5,865 nucleotides of DNA from Caulobacteraceae bacterium (GCA_947452665.1 CANGEH010000149.1:1-5865), one strand, 5' to 3'. Counted from the stretch's first letter, positions 1 through 5,797 are shown. A program made the numbers and translations. Notes: generated from the letters alone by a model not told the origin.

Positions 1-82
1 AAGGCCGGGCCTTGTTTTCAACCTCACTGCCGCGTCTGTCGATCAATTGGTCGGTGTCTATAAAGCCGCGATTGGCGGGTGA
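1..82 (+). CDS. nuoM: NADH-quinone oxidoreductase subunit M, C-terminal end (partial)
   Basis: Only the last 26 codons are present, read in the frame that starts at base 2 and ends with TGA at 80-82. The tail contains FNLTAASVDQLVGVYKAA, which resembles the C-termini of alphaproteobacterial NuoM proteins. NuoM is an antiporter-like, proton-pumping membrane subunit of complex I. The call rests largely on position, since nuoM normally precedes nuoN directly and the gap to nuoN is only 8 bases. No catalytic or channel residue lies in this fragment. The 5' end is outside the window. Confidence 0.8.
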   Translation, partial: RPGLVFNLTAASVDQLVGVYKAAIGG

Positions 83-88
83 GGGGAG
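81..88 (+). promoter_or_regulatory. Shine-Dalgarno sequence of nuoN, start-deciding
   Basis: The purine run GAGGGGAG overlaps the nuoM stop codon. Its GAGG part (81-84) lies 6 bases before the ATG at 91, and its GGAG part (85-88) lies 8 bases before the ATG at 97. Either ATG is therefore served. The in-frame GTG at 79 lies before this site, overlaps the nuoM stop and is unlikely to be the start. Confidence 0.6.
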
Positions 89-90
89 TT

Positions 91-1533
91 ATGACCATGA
101 ACTTCCAAGACGCACTCCTACTGGCCCGCCCTGAAATCTTCTTGGCAGGCGCAACCCTAGTCCTGCTGGTCTACGGCGCTTTTCGCGGCGAAAAGGGCAT
201 GAGCGAGGTCTCGATTGGCGCAAGTCTGGCCCTGTTCGCCGCCGCGGCCTTTGCCGCGATTGGTCCCGATGGCGCAGCCTTCTCAGGCGGCTTTATTGCC
301 AATAGCGCAACGCGGTTTGCCAAGGTGGCGGTCTATCTGATCAGCCCTGTGGCCATCTTGTTGGGTGATCGCTGGCTTGGCCGAGTGGATAATAAGCGCT
401 TTGAGTTCCCGATCCTGATCCTGCTGGCCGCGATTGGCATGGGCATGATGGTCTCGGCGGGTGATCTGATTTCGCTCTATATCGGCATAGAGCTGCAGTC
501 TTTGGCCCTCTATGTGCTGGCCGCCTTCCGCCGAGATGATGCCAAGGCCTCAGAAGCGGGCCTGAAGTATTTTGTGCTAGGTGCCCTGTCGTCGGGCCTT
601 TTGCTCTATGGCGCATCCTTAATCTATGGCTTTGCCGGCTCGACCCATTTCGATGTCATCGCCCAGTCGATCCAGCATGGCACGACGGGGACTGGCGTCT
701 TGTTCGGTCTGGTCTTCTTGATGTGCGGTCTGGCCTTCAAGGTCTCGGCCGCGCCCTTCCATATGTGGACGCCCGATGTCTATGAGGGCGCGCCCACCCC
801 AATCGTCGCCTTCTTTGCCGCTGCACCCAAGCTTGCCGCCATGGTACTGTTTGCCCGGGTCCTGTCTGAGGCTTTTGGTTCGGCGATTGACCAATGGCGT
901 CAGATCATCGTCATTACAGCCTTCTTGTCGGTGGCGATTGGCGCGTTTGGTGGTCTGGCCCAGAGCAATATTAAGCGCCTGCTGGGCTATTCCTCGATCG
1001 CCAATATTGGTTATGCCCTAATCGGCCTTTCGGCGGGCACGGCAGAGGGTATGCAGGCCATATTGGTGTTCATGGTCCTTTACATGATTGATGTGACCGG
1101 CTTTTTCGCCTGCCTTGGTGCCCTGTCGCGCGATGGCAAGCCAATGGAAACCTTAAGCGATTTTGCAGGCCTTGCGCGGGTAAGGCCAGGCCTTGCCTTG
1201 GTTCTGACGGCCCTGTCCTTCTCGGTCATGGGCCTGCCGCCCTTTAGCGGGTTCTGGGCTAAGTTATTTGTGTTCAAGGCCGCGATTGCGTCTGGCCAAT
1301 GGATCCTAGCGGCCGTGCTCTTGCTCGGCAGTGTGGTCGCAGCCTTCTATTATCTGCGCCTGATCAAGACCATGTGGTTTGATCCGGCCCCCGGCCAGAC
1401 CGATACCCCGCCCTTGGAAGCCAAGGGCGTCGCCTTTGCCGCGGCCCTTTTCTGTTTTCCTCTGGTCCTGCCAGCCATGGCCTGGCTTGAGCCACTGGCG
1501 CGCACAGCGGCCGTGTCCTTTGGTCTGAAATAG
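91..1533 (+). CDS. nuoN: NADH-quinone oxidoreductase subunit N (complex I)
   Basis: NuoN is one of the three antiporter-like membrane subunits of respiratory complex I in the inner membrane. It couples quinone reduction to proton translocation. The 480-residue product is almost entirely hydrophobic, with about 14 predicted helices, as is normal for the family. The charged residues on which proton transfer depends are in place: Glu134 in GIELQSLALY, Lys217 in FKVSAAPFHMW, Lys247 in APKLAAM, Lys296 in SNIKRLLGYSS and Lys391 in GFWAKL. In E. coli NuoN the key residues are, from memory, E133, K217, K247 and K395. The broken-helix region TPDVYEGAPTPIVAFF (about 227-242) is also clear. The start could be ATG 91 or ATG 97, since one purine-rich site serves both; the family does not fix it. 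The gene follows nuoM after 8 bases and precedes birA after 7. Confidence 0.96.
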   Translation: MTMNFQDALLLARPEIFLAGATLVLLVYGAFRGEKGMSEVSIGASLALFAAAAFAAIGPDGAAFSGGFIANSATRFAKVAVYLISPVAILLGDRWLGRVDNKRFEFPILILLAAIGMGMMVSAGDLISLYIGIELQSLALYVLAAFRRDDAKASEAGLKYFVLGALSSGLLLYGASLIYGFAGSTHFDVIAQSIQHGTTGTGVLFGLVFLMCGLAFKVSAAPFHMWTPDVYEGAPTPIVAFFAAAPKLAAMVLFARVLSEAFGSAIDQWRQIIVITAFLSVAIGAFGGLAQSNIKRLLGYSSIANIGYALIGLSAGTAEGMQAILVFMVLYMIDVTGFFACLGALSRDGKPMETLSDFAGLARVRPGLALVLTALSFSVMGLPPFSGFWAKLFVFKAAIASGQWILAAVLLLGSVVAAFYYLRLIKTMWFDPAPGQTDTPPLEAKGVAFAAALFCFPLVLPAMAWLEPLARTAAVSFGLK

Positions 1534-1540
1534 GCCCGCC

Positions 1541-2290
1541 TTGATCGTGCATGAGGGACCTGTCCCGGTCCTGACCTTGATCGAGACGGGCTCTACAAAT
1601 GCCGAGGTGCGCAGCCGTGCGGAGGCCGGCGAAACAGGCCCGCTTTGGATCACGGCCCTGCATCAGACCGCTGGCCGCGGTCGGCGGGGCCGGGTCTGGG
1701 AAGACAAGGGCGGCAATCTGGCGGCCACCTTGCTGATGACGACCGCCCTGCCGCCTGCAAAGGCGGCGCAGGTCTCGTTTGTTGCGGCACTGGCCGTGGC
1801 CGATCTGGTTGATCGCTATCTGGCTGAGCCAATCACCCGCTTGAAATGGCCCAATGACGCGCTTGTGCAGGGCCGCAAGGTCAGCGGCATATTGGTGGAG
1901 TCGGGCGCGCGGTCCGATGGCCAGCTTTGGCTGGCGGTTGGCATTGGCATCAATCTTCAAACCCCGCCCCAGAACCCCGAACGCCCGGCTGCCGCGCTTG
2001 GCGATTTTCTCGGCGCGACTGTGCCTAGCCAGGCTGAAGCCATGCATGTTTTGAACCAGACCTTTGATCATTGGCTCATGACTTGGCAGGAGGGCGGCTT
2101 TGAACCCATTGCCAAGGCCTGGACGGCGCGGGCCTATGGCCTAGGGCTTGCCTGCACCGCGCGCCTTGGCCATGAGACGGTCGAGGGCGTGGCTGAGGGG
2201 CTGGATAATGACGGTGCCCTAAGGCTTCGTTTGGCGGATGGCACGGTTCGCTGTATTTCCGCCGGTGACGTGTTTTTTGGAGACGCCTGA
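1541..2290 (+). CDS. birA: Biotin--[acetyl-CoA-carboxylase] ligase, monofunctional (no DNA-binding domain)
   Basis: This cytoplasmic enzyme activates biotin with ATP to biotinyl-5'-AMP and transfers it to a lysine of biotin carboxyl carrier domains, such as those of acetyl-CoA and propionyl-CoA carboxylase. Visible motifs are ETGSTN (15-20), the biotinyl-AMP loop GRGRRGR (45-51), KWPND (102-106), the likely active-site Lys113 in GRKVSGILVE, and VGIGINL (133-139), followed by a small C-terminal domain. At 249 residues it lacks the N-terminal winged-helix domain of the E. coli bifunctional BirA, so it should not itself repress biotin genes. An in-frame stop at 1526-1528 leaves only TTG 1541 or GTG 1547 as plausible starts, and neither has a clear Shine-Dalgarno. 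Translation is probably coupled to nuoN, which ends 7 bases upstream. The stop shares one base with the coaX start. Confidence 0.95.
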   Translation: MIVHEGPVPVLTLIETGSTNAEVRSRAEAGETGPLWITALHQTAGRGRRGRVWEDKGGNLAATLLMTTALPPAKAAQVSFVAALAVADLVDRYLAEPITRLKWPNDALVQGRKVSGILVESGARSDGQLWLAVGIGINLQTPPQNPERPAAALGDFLGATVPSQAEAMHVLNQTFDHWLMTWQEGGFEPIAKAWTARAYGLGLACTARLGHETVEGVAEGLDNDGALRLRLADGTVRCISAGDVFFGDA

Positions 2291-3069
2291 TGCTGTTAGC
2301 CATTGAGCAAGGCAATACCAATACCCTGTTTGCGATCCATGATGGTCGCGACTGGATTGCCCAGTGGCGCGCCTCGACCGAGTCTTCGCGCACGGCCGAT
2401 GAATATGCCGTCTGGCTGATGCAACTGGTTCAGCTTCAAGGCCTAAGCCTTGATGATTTTGAAGCCTGCATCATTTCCAGTGTCGTGCCCCAGTCGATCT
2501 TTAATCTGCGCAATCTTAGCCGCCGGTATCTCAAGGTCGAGCCCCTGGTAATCGGCGACAATGCCGAACTGGGCATTGAGGTGCGGATCGAAAAGCCGTC
2601 AGAGGCGGGGGCCGACCGGCTGGTCAATGCGATTGGCGGCTTTATGAGCTATGGTGGCCCGCTGATTATTATCGATTCTGGCACCGCAACCACCTTTGAT
2701 GTGGTAGGAGCCGACGGCGCGTTTGAGGGCGGGGTGATTGCACCGGGTGTAAACCTGTCCATGCAGGCCCTGCACACGGCAGCGGCCAAGCTGCCGCGCG
2801 TGGCGATTCAGCGTCCGGACCGGATCATTGGCAAGGACACGGTCGGGGCCATGCAGGCGGGCGTATTTTGGGGCTATATCGGCCTGATCGAAGGACTGAT
2901 CAGCCGGATTAAGCAAGACTATGGCCATCCCATGAAGGTGGTCGCGACTGGGGGCATTGTCTCGCTATTTGAAGGCGCGACCGATGCGATTGATGTTTTT
3001 GATGGAGATCTTACGATCCGCGGCATGCTGGAAATTTATCGTCGCAATACCCATATATCTGCGACATGA
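2290..3069 (+). CDS. coaX: Type III pantothenate kinase
   Basis: CoaX phosphorylates pantothenate with ATP, the first committed step of coenzyme A synthesis, in the cytoplasm. It belongs to the ASKHA superfamily and usually needs a monovalent cation. The 259-residue length is typical. Motifs in order are the phosphate-1 loop EQGNTNT (6-12), EKPSEAGADR with the likely catalytic Asp109 (101-110), the phosphate-2 loop DSGTATTFD (129-137), GGVIAPG (147-153) and the adenosine motif ATGG (219-222). Residue 6 is Glu where most CoaX proteins have Asp. I recall the same Glu in the Caulobacter protein, so it is probably a lineage trait rather than a defect. ATG 2290 overlaps the birA stop by one base (TGATG) and has GGAGA at 2279-2283, 6 bases upstream. 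Its own stop overlaps the rnj start in ATGA. Confidence 0.97.
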   Translation: MLLAIEQGNTNTLFAIHDGRDWIAQWRASTESSRTADEYAVWLMQLVQLQGLSLDDFEACIISSVVPQSIFNLRNLSRRYLKVEPLVIGDNAELGIEVRIEKPSEAGADRLVNAIGGFMSYGGPLIIIDSGTATTFDVVGADGAFEGGVIAPGVNLSMQALHTAAAKLPRVAIQRPDRIIGKDTVGAMQAGVFWGYIGLIEGLISRIKQDYGHPMKVVATGGIVSLFEGATDAIDVFDGDLTIRGMLEIYRRNTHISAT

Positions 3070-4745
3070 AAAACAAATCTGAGAATGAACTCGTTTTCTT
3101 GCCATTAGGTGGCTCGAACGAGATTGGTATGAACTTCAACTGCTATGGCTATGGCCCGCCCGATGCGCGCAAATGGATCATAGTCGATGTCGGGGTCACG
3201 TTTGGCGATCAGACCACGCCGGGTGTGGAAATCATCCTGCCCGATCCGACCTTTATTGAGGAACATGCCGACGATATAATCGCCATTGTCCTGACCCATG
3301 CGCATGAGGACCATATCGGGGCCATGGGCTGGCTGTGGCCAAGGCTGCGCGCGCCTATTTATGCCACACCTTTCACAGCCTTCTTGTTGCGCGAAAAAAT
3401 GCGCGATGCGGGCTGTTTGAGCGATGCCAGCATTACTGAGGTGCCGCTCGGCGGAACCATTGATCTGGGGCCCTTCCAGGTCAGTCTGATCACCCTGACC
3501 CATTCGATCCCAGAGCCTAATGGCCTGGCGATCCGCACACCACTAGGCACCATCCTGCACACGGGCGACTGGAAGATTGATCCAGATCCGATCCTGGGCG
3601 CGCCAACCGATGACGCCGCCTTGCGCGCGCTTGGCGACGAGGGCGTGTTGGCCATGGTCTGCGATTCCACCAATGTGTTTGTCGATGGTCATGCCGGCTC
3701 TGAGGCCGAGGTGCGCATTGCCATGCTCAACCTGATTAAGGGCCTCAAGGGCCGCGTGGCCGTAGCCTGCTTTGCCTCGAATGTGGCGCGCATGCATACA
3801 GTGATCAAGGCCGCCCAGGCTTGCGGGCGACAGGTCTGTCTGGTTGGCCGCTCTATGCAGCGCATGTCGGCTGCGGCAAAATCGGTGGGGATGTTCAAGG
3901 ATATTCCGCCCTTCCTGACCGATGCCGAGGCGCATTATCTGCCGCACGACAATGTGCTCTATCTTTGCACCGGCAGCCAAGGCGAGGCGAGGGCGGCCTT
4001 GTCGCGCATTGCCGAGGGTACGCACCCGCATGTGCGCCTAAGCTCTGGCGATCACTGTGTCTTCTCGTCGCGGGTTATTCCGGGCAATGAGATCCCGATC
4101 CGTAATCTGCAAAACAAGCTCTCGGGCAGTGGTGTGCGGCTCTATACCGAGCGTGACCATCCGGGCATTCACGTGTCTGGCCACCCGTGCCGGGATGAGC
4201 TGAAACAGATGTATCAGTGGGCGCGGCCGCAAATCGCGGTGCCGACCCATGGTGAGCGCCGTCACCTGCTCGAGCATCTTGCCTTTGCCAAGGACCTGCA
4301 GGTCCCGCAAGGCGTTGCCCCGCGCAATGGCGATATGGTCAGGCTGGCGCCCGGCCGCGCGGAAATCATTGATGAGGTGCCCGCCGGACGGCTCTATGTC
4401 GATGGCGGCATGGTCACGCCTGAAAATGGCGATGCCCTGCGCGAGCGCCGTCATGCGGCCTTTAATGGCATATTGACTGTGGCCATCGCTCTGGACGGTC
4501 GCGGCGATATTGTTTCTGGACCCCAGGTGCGGGTTTTGGGACTGGCGGGCGATGCCAATTATACGCTTGATGATGCCATGGACGATCTGGCCACCGCGGC
4601 AGAAGACGCTTTGCGCCGGCTCAAGGGTGATGACCGCGAAGATGATGACCTGATTGAGGGCGCGATCGATCGGGCCGTCAAAAAGGCTGCGCACCGCATC
4701 TGGAAGCGCAGGCCCGTCGTCGAGACCACAGTCCTGCGGGTCTAG
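3066..4745 (+). CDS. rnj: Ribonuclease J (metallo-beta-lactamase / beta-CASP nuclease)
   Basis: RNase J is a zinc-dependent nuclease with 5'-to-3' exonuclease and endonuclease activity, acting in mRNA decay and rRNA maturation. The 559-residue product begins with the family signature ELVFLPLGGSNEIGMN (8-23). Metal ligands are visible in HAHEDH (78-83), His146 in THSIPE, Asp168 in HTGDWKID and His395 in PTHGERRH. The beta-CASP part has CFASNVARM (235-243), GSQGE (303-307), SSRVIPGNE (334-342) and HVSGHP (369-374). A C-terminal domain of about 120 residues follows, with an acidic patch near 522-528. The ATG shares four bases with the coaX stop (ATGA) and no Shine-Dalgarno is visible upstream, so translation looks coupled to coaX. 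No T-tract terminator follows the stop; a GC-rich hairpin repeat begins 11 bases after it. Confidence 0.97.
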   Translation: MKNKSENELVFLPLGGSNEIGMNFNCYGYGPPDARKWIIVDVGVTFGDQTTPGVEIILPDPTFIEEHADDIIAIVLTHAHEDHIGAMGWLWPRLRAPIYATPFTAFLLREKMRDAGCLSDASITEVPLGGTIDLGPFQVSLITLTHSIPEPNGLAIRTPLGTILHTGDWKIDPDPILGAPTDDAALRALGDEGVLAMVCDSTNVFVDGHAGSEAEVRIAMLNLIKGLKGRVAVACFASNVARMHTVIKAAQACGRQVCLVGRSMQRMSAAAKSVGMFKDIPPFLTDAEAHYLPHDNVLYLCTGSQGEARAALSRIAEGTHPHVRLSSGDHCVFSSRVIPGNEIPIRNLQNKLSGSGVRLYTERDHPGIHVSGHPCRDELKQMYQWARPQIAVPTHGERRHLLEHLAFAKDLQVPQGVAPRNGDMVRLAPGRAEIIDEVPAGRLYVDGGMVTPENGDALRERRHAAFNGILTVAIALDGRGDIVSGPQVRVLGLAGDANYTLDDAMDDLATAAEDALRRLKGDDREDDDLIEGAIDRAVKKAAHRIWKRRPVVETTVLRV

Positions 4746-4756
4746 CCTGTTTCGGA

Positions 4757-4801
4757 CTCCTCCCCCATCGGGGGAGGGGGACCGCGAAGCGGTGGAGGGG
4801 G
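4757..4801. repeat. GC-rich palindromic intergenic repeat
   Basis: Two adjacent hairpins are seen. The first is a 10-bp stem, 4757-4766 with 4770-4779, with the three-base loop ATC and a single G·T wobble. The second is a perfect 5-bp stem, 4781-4785 with 4789-4793, with loop GAA (ACCGC-GAA-GCGGT). A further G-rich block, GGAGGGGG, follows at 4794-4801 and partly repeats 4773-4780. The pattern of a C-run/G-run hairpin followed by a CGCGAAGCG hairpin resembles a high-copy intergenic repeat that I associate with Caulobacterales and sphingomonad genomes; this is from memory, not a search. There is no T-run after it, so it is more likely to block 3' exonucleases or attenuate read-through from rnj than to act as a classical terminator. 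A GANTC site (GACTC, 4755-4759), the CcrM methylation motif, sits at its left edge. Confidence 0.75.
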
Positions 4802-4848
4802 CTGGCACTGTCGACCGGTGAGGCAAATTGACAGTCGCTTGGGCTGGC
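4799..4848. repeat. Imperfect inverted repeat flanked by 8-bp direct repeats
   Basis: Directly after the G-rich palindrome, 4807-4814 (ACTGTCGA) can pair with 4828-4835 (TTGACAGT), eight pairs including one G·T wobble, around a 13-base loop that contains ACCGGT. GGGCTGGC occurs as a direct repeat at 4799-4806 and 4841-4848, on either side of this inverted repeat. The arrangement could be the right part of a larger composite repeat. It is short enough to have arisen by chance, so support is moderate at best. Confidence 0.4.
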
Positions 4849-4863
4849 GTGCAGAGTTAAGAT
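4828..4863 (+). promoter_or_regulatory. Possible promoter of mce–DUF1467 (-35 box only)
   Basis: A perfect TTGACA lies at 4828-4833, 68 bases before the mce start. No matching -10 box is found at the usual spacing. The nearest weak candidate, TAAGAT at 4858-4863, is 24 bases away, too far for a standard promoter. A Caulobacter-type GCTANAWC element is not seen at the expected place either. The hexamer also forms one arm of an inverted repeat, so it may belong to the repeat and not to a promoter. The break in operon structure after rnj is the main reason to expect a promoter here. Confidence 0.3.
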
Positions 4864-4890
4864 CACGCAGTAAGAAGCATCGACCTAACA

Positions 4891-4894
4891 AGGG
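4891..4894 (+). promoter_or_regulatory. Shine-Dalgarno sequence fixing the mce start
   Basis: AGGG at 4891-4894 lies 7 bases before ATG 4902. It supports this start over the in-frame GTG at 4818, which would add 28 residues encoded within the repeat-filled spacer and unlike any epimerase N-terminus. Confidence 0.65.
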
Positions 4895-4901
4895 CAGAAC
4901 C

Positions 4902-5318
4902 ATGATCGGCAGACTGAACCATATTGGCATAGCCACCCCCTCGATTGAAGCGTCTGTGGCCATGTATCGCGAGTTCATGGGCGCGACCTCGGTGACCGAG
5001 AAATGGGCCATGCCCGAGCAGGGCGTCTGGGTGTGTTTCGTCAACCTGCCCAATAGCCAGATTGAGTTGATTGAGCCCTATGGCGACAAGTCGCCCATCC
5101 ATGCCTTTTTGGAGAAGAACCCCAAGGGCGGCCAGCATCATGTCTGTTTCGAAGTGCCCGACATCTATGCCGCGCGCGACGATATGAAGGCCAAGGGCGC
5201 GACCGTATTGGGCGAGCCGCGCATTGGCGCGCACGGCACACCGGTGATCTTTATCCATCCCAAAAACATGGGCGGGGTTTTGGTCGAGTTGATGGAAACA
5301 CCGAAGGAAGCGCACTGA
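4902..5318 (+). CDS. mce: Methylmalonyl-CoA epimerase
   Basis: This cytoplasmic metalloenzyme of the vicinal-oxygen-chelate (glyoxalase/VOC) superfamily interconverts (2S)- and (2R)-methylmalonyl-CoA. It links propionyl-CoA carboxylase to methylmalonyl-CoA mutase in the breakdown of propionate, odd-chain fatty acids and branched amino acids. The 138-residue length fits a two-module VOC protein. Likely metal ligands are His7 in LNHIGIA, Gln53 in NSQIELIEP, one of His79/His80 in GGQHHVCFEV, and Glu129 in GGVLVELME; this assignment comes from family pattern, not an alignment. GGQHHVCFEVPDI and HPKNMGGVLVEL are typical of epimerases rather than lactoylglutathione lyase. The stop shares one base with the next start (TGATG), so the two genes are co-translated. 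Confidence 0.93.
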   Translation: MIGRLNHIGIATPSIEASVAMYREFMGATSVTEKWAMPEQGVWVCFVNLPNSQIELIEPYGDKSPIHAFLEKNPKGGQHHVCFEVPDIYAARDDMKAKGATVLGEPRIGAHGTPVIFIHPKNMGGVLVELMETPKEAH

Positions 5319-5575
5319 TGGGACCGGTCACATCGATTGCTATTTATCTGGTGCTCTGGTGGGTGGTCTTGTTCGCGATTTTGCCGCTCGGCGTCGTCAG
5401 CCACCATGATGCGGGCGTCAATCTTGGCGATGGCGGTGATCCCGGCGCGCCAGTCAATCCGAATCTGAAGCGCAAATTCATCACGACCAGCTGGGTTTCA
5501 GCCATTGTCTGGGGGGTCTTGATGCTGGTCTTGCATTTCAAGCTCATCCCCTTGCCCGCAACCCCGTTCCAATAG
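5318..5575 (+). CDS. Small membrane protein of the DUF1467 family
   Basis: The 85-residue protein has two strongly hydrophobic segments, at about residues 5-27 and 55-77, so it is probably an inner-membrane hairpin protein. The loop between them carries SHHDAG, GDPGAPVNP and LKRKFITTSW, a pattern I recognise from the alphaproteobacterial DUF1467 family (WW motif in the first helix, GAP.NP before a basic stretch). Its function is unknown. In many alphaproteobacteria it lies just after mce, as here. ATG 5318 overlaps the mce stop by one base, and AAGGAAG at 5304-5310 lies 7 bases upstream, giving a well-supported start. The link to mce is purely positional and does not show a role in propionate metabolism. 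Confidence 0.88.
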   Translation: MGPVTSIAIYLVLWWVVLFAILPLGVVSHHDAGVNLGDGGDPGAPVNPNLKRKFITTSWVSAIVWGVLMLVLHFKLIPLPATPFQ

Positions 5576-5592
5576 GCTGGTGCCTGATTACA

Positions 5593-5633
5593 AGGCTGCC
5601 GGGGCAATCTGGCCCTGGTTTTGCCTGTTTTTT
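5593..5633 (+). terminator. Likely intrinsic terminator of mce–DUF1467
   Basis: An inner stem pairs 5598-5605 with 5612-5619 (eight pairs, two G·U, loop AATCTG), with a run of four T at 5619-5622. An outer stem pairs AGGC 5593-5596 with GCCT 5623-5626 across a small internal loop, and is followed after one base by six T at 5628-5633. It begins 17 bases after the DUF1467 stop, where a terminator is expected. The internal loop and wobbles make it weaker than the one at 5766-5797. Confidence 0.55.
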
Positions 5634-5639
5634 ACACTA

Positions 5640-5797
5640 CAGCCGAGAAACATAGGCGCGCCCGATAATTGGCATGCATAATGTCTAATTTCTGGCGACT
5701 AGATGGCCAGATGGGTCCAAGGCTTTCTTGTTTCCATTCTGATGTTTCTCCCGATGACAGACTTTAAAGGTCGCGCAGTCTGTGCGGCCTTTTTTTT
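5640..5797 (+). ncRNA. Candidate structured RNA (small RNA or leader) ending at a strong terminator
   Basis: This stretch lies between two predicted terminators, is visibly richer in A and T than the coding DNA, and has no convincing gene. It holds a 9-bp perfect long-range pairing, GAGAAACAT 5645-5653 with ATGTTTCTC 5742-5750, a 6-bp hairpin TCTGGC 5691-5696 with GCCAGA 5706-5711, a 4-bp hairpin at 5718-5730, and the terminator at 5766-5797. CATAAT at 5677-5682 and GATAAT at 5664-5669 resemble -10 boxes but neither has a good -35, so the 5' end is uncertain. A transcript starting near 5690 would be about 108 bases long. I do not recognise it as 6S, SRP, tmRNA, RNase P RNA or a known riboswitch. 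A 5' leader of an unseen downstream gene, or a long 3' UTR, are the alternatives. Confidence 0.3.
5766..5797 (+). terminator. Strong intrinsic (rho-independent) terminator
   Basis: The 12-bp stem pairs 5766-5777 with 5781-5792 around the three-base loop GTC, with only two G·U pairs, and runs directly into eight T (5790-5797). Orientation is plus strand; read on the minus strand the hairpin is followed by only three T. It lies 190 bases after the last gene and beyond another terminator, so it probably ends a separate transcript. A competing 7-bp pairing, 5757-5763 with 5777-5783, would break the upper part of this stem. Confidence 0.85.

Noticed and set aside
79..90. GTG 79 as the nuoN start
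   Set aside because: It overlaps the nuoM stop and precedes the purine-rich ribosome binding site at 81-88, which is better placed for the ATG at 91 or 97.
1364..2071. 235-codon open frame on the minus strand opposite nuoN and birA
   Set aside because: It spans the junction of two well-supported plus-strand genes, is rich in Arg, Gln and Pro as typical of antisense frames, and shows no domain.
4757..4801. CRISPR array or classical rho-independent terminator after rnj
   Set aside because: There are no regularly spaced repeats with unique spacers, and no T-run follows the hairpins on either strand.
4038..4826. 262-codon open frame on the minus strand opposite rnj
   Set aside because: It lies opposite the conserved 3' half of rnj and its first codons fall in the palindromic repeat. 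It has no recognisable motif and is explained by the GC-rich codon pattern of rnj.
4818..4901. N-terminal extension of mce from GTG 4818
   Set aside because: The added 28 residues come from the repeat-containing spacer and lack family similarity; ATG 4902 has a good Shine-Dalgarno and places His7 where the family expects a metal ligand.
5681..5767. 28-codon plus-strand frame (starting MSNFWRLDGQ) as a small protein or leader peptide
   Set aside because: There is no Shine-Dalgarno and no run of a single amino acid as in amino-acid-sensing leaders, and its stop falls on the first bases of the terminator stem. It could only be rescued by conservation in relatives.
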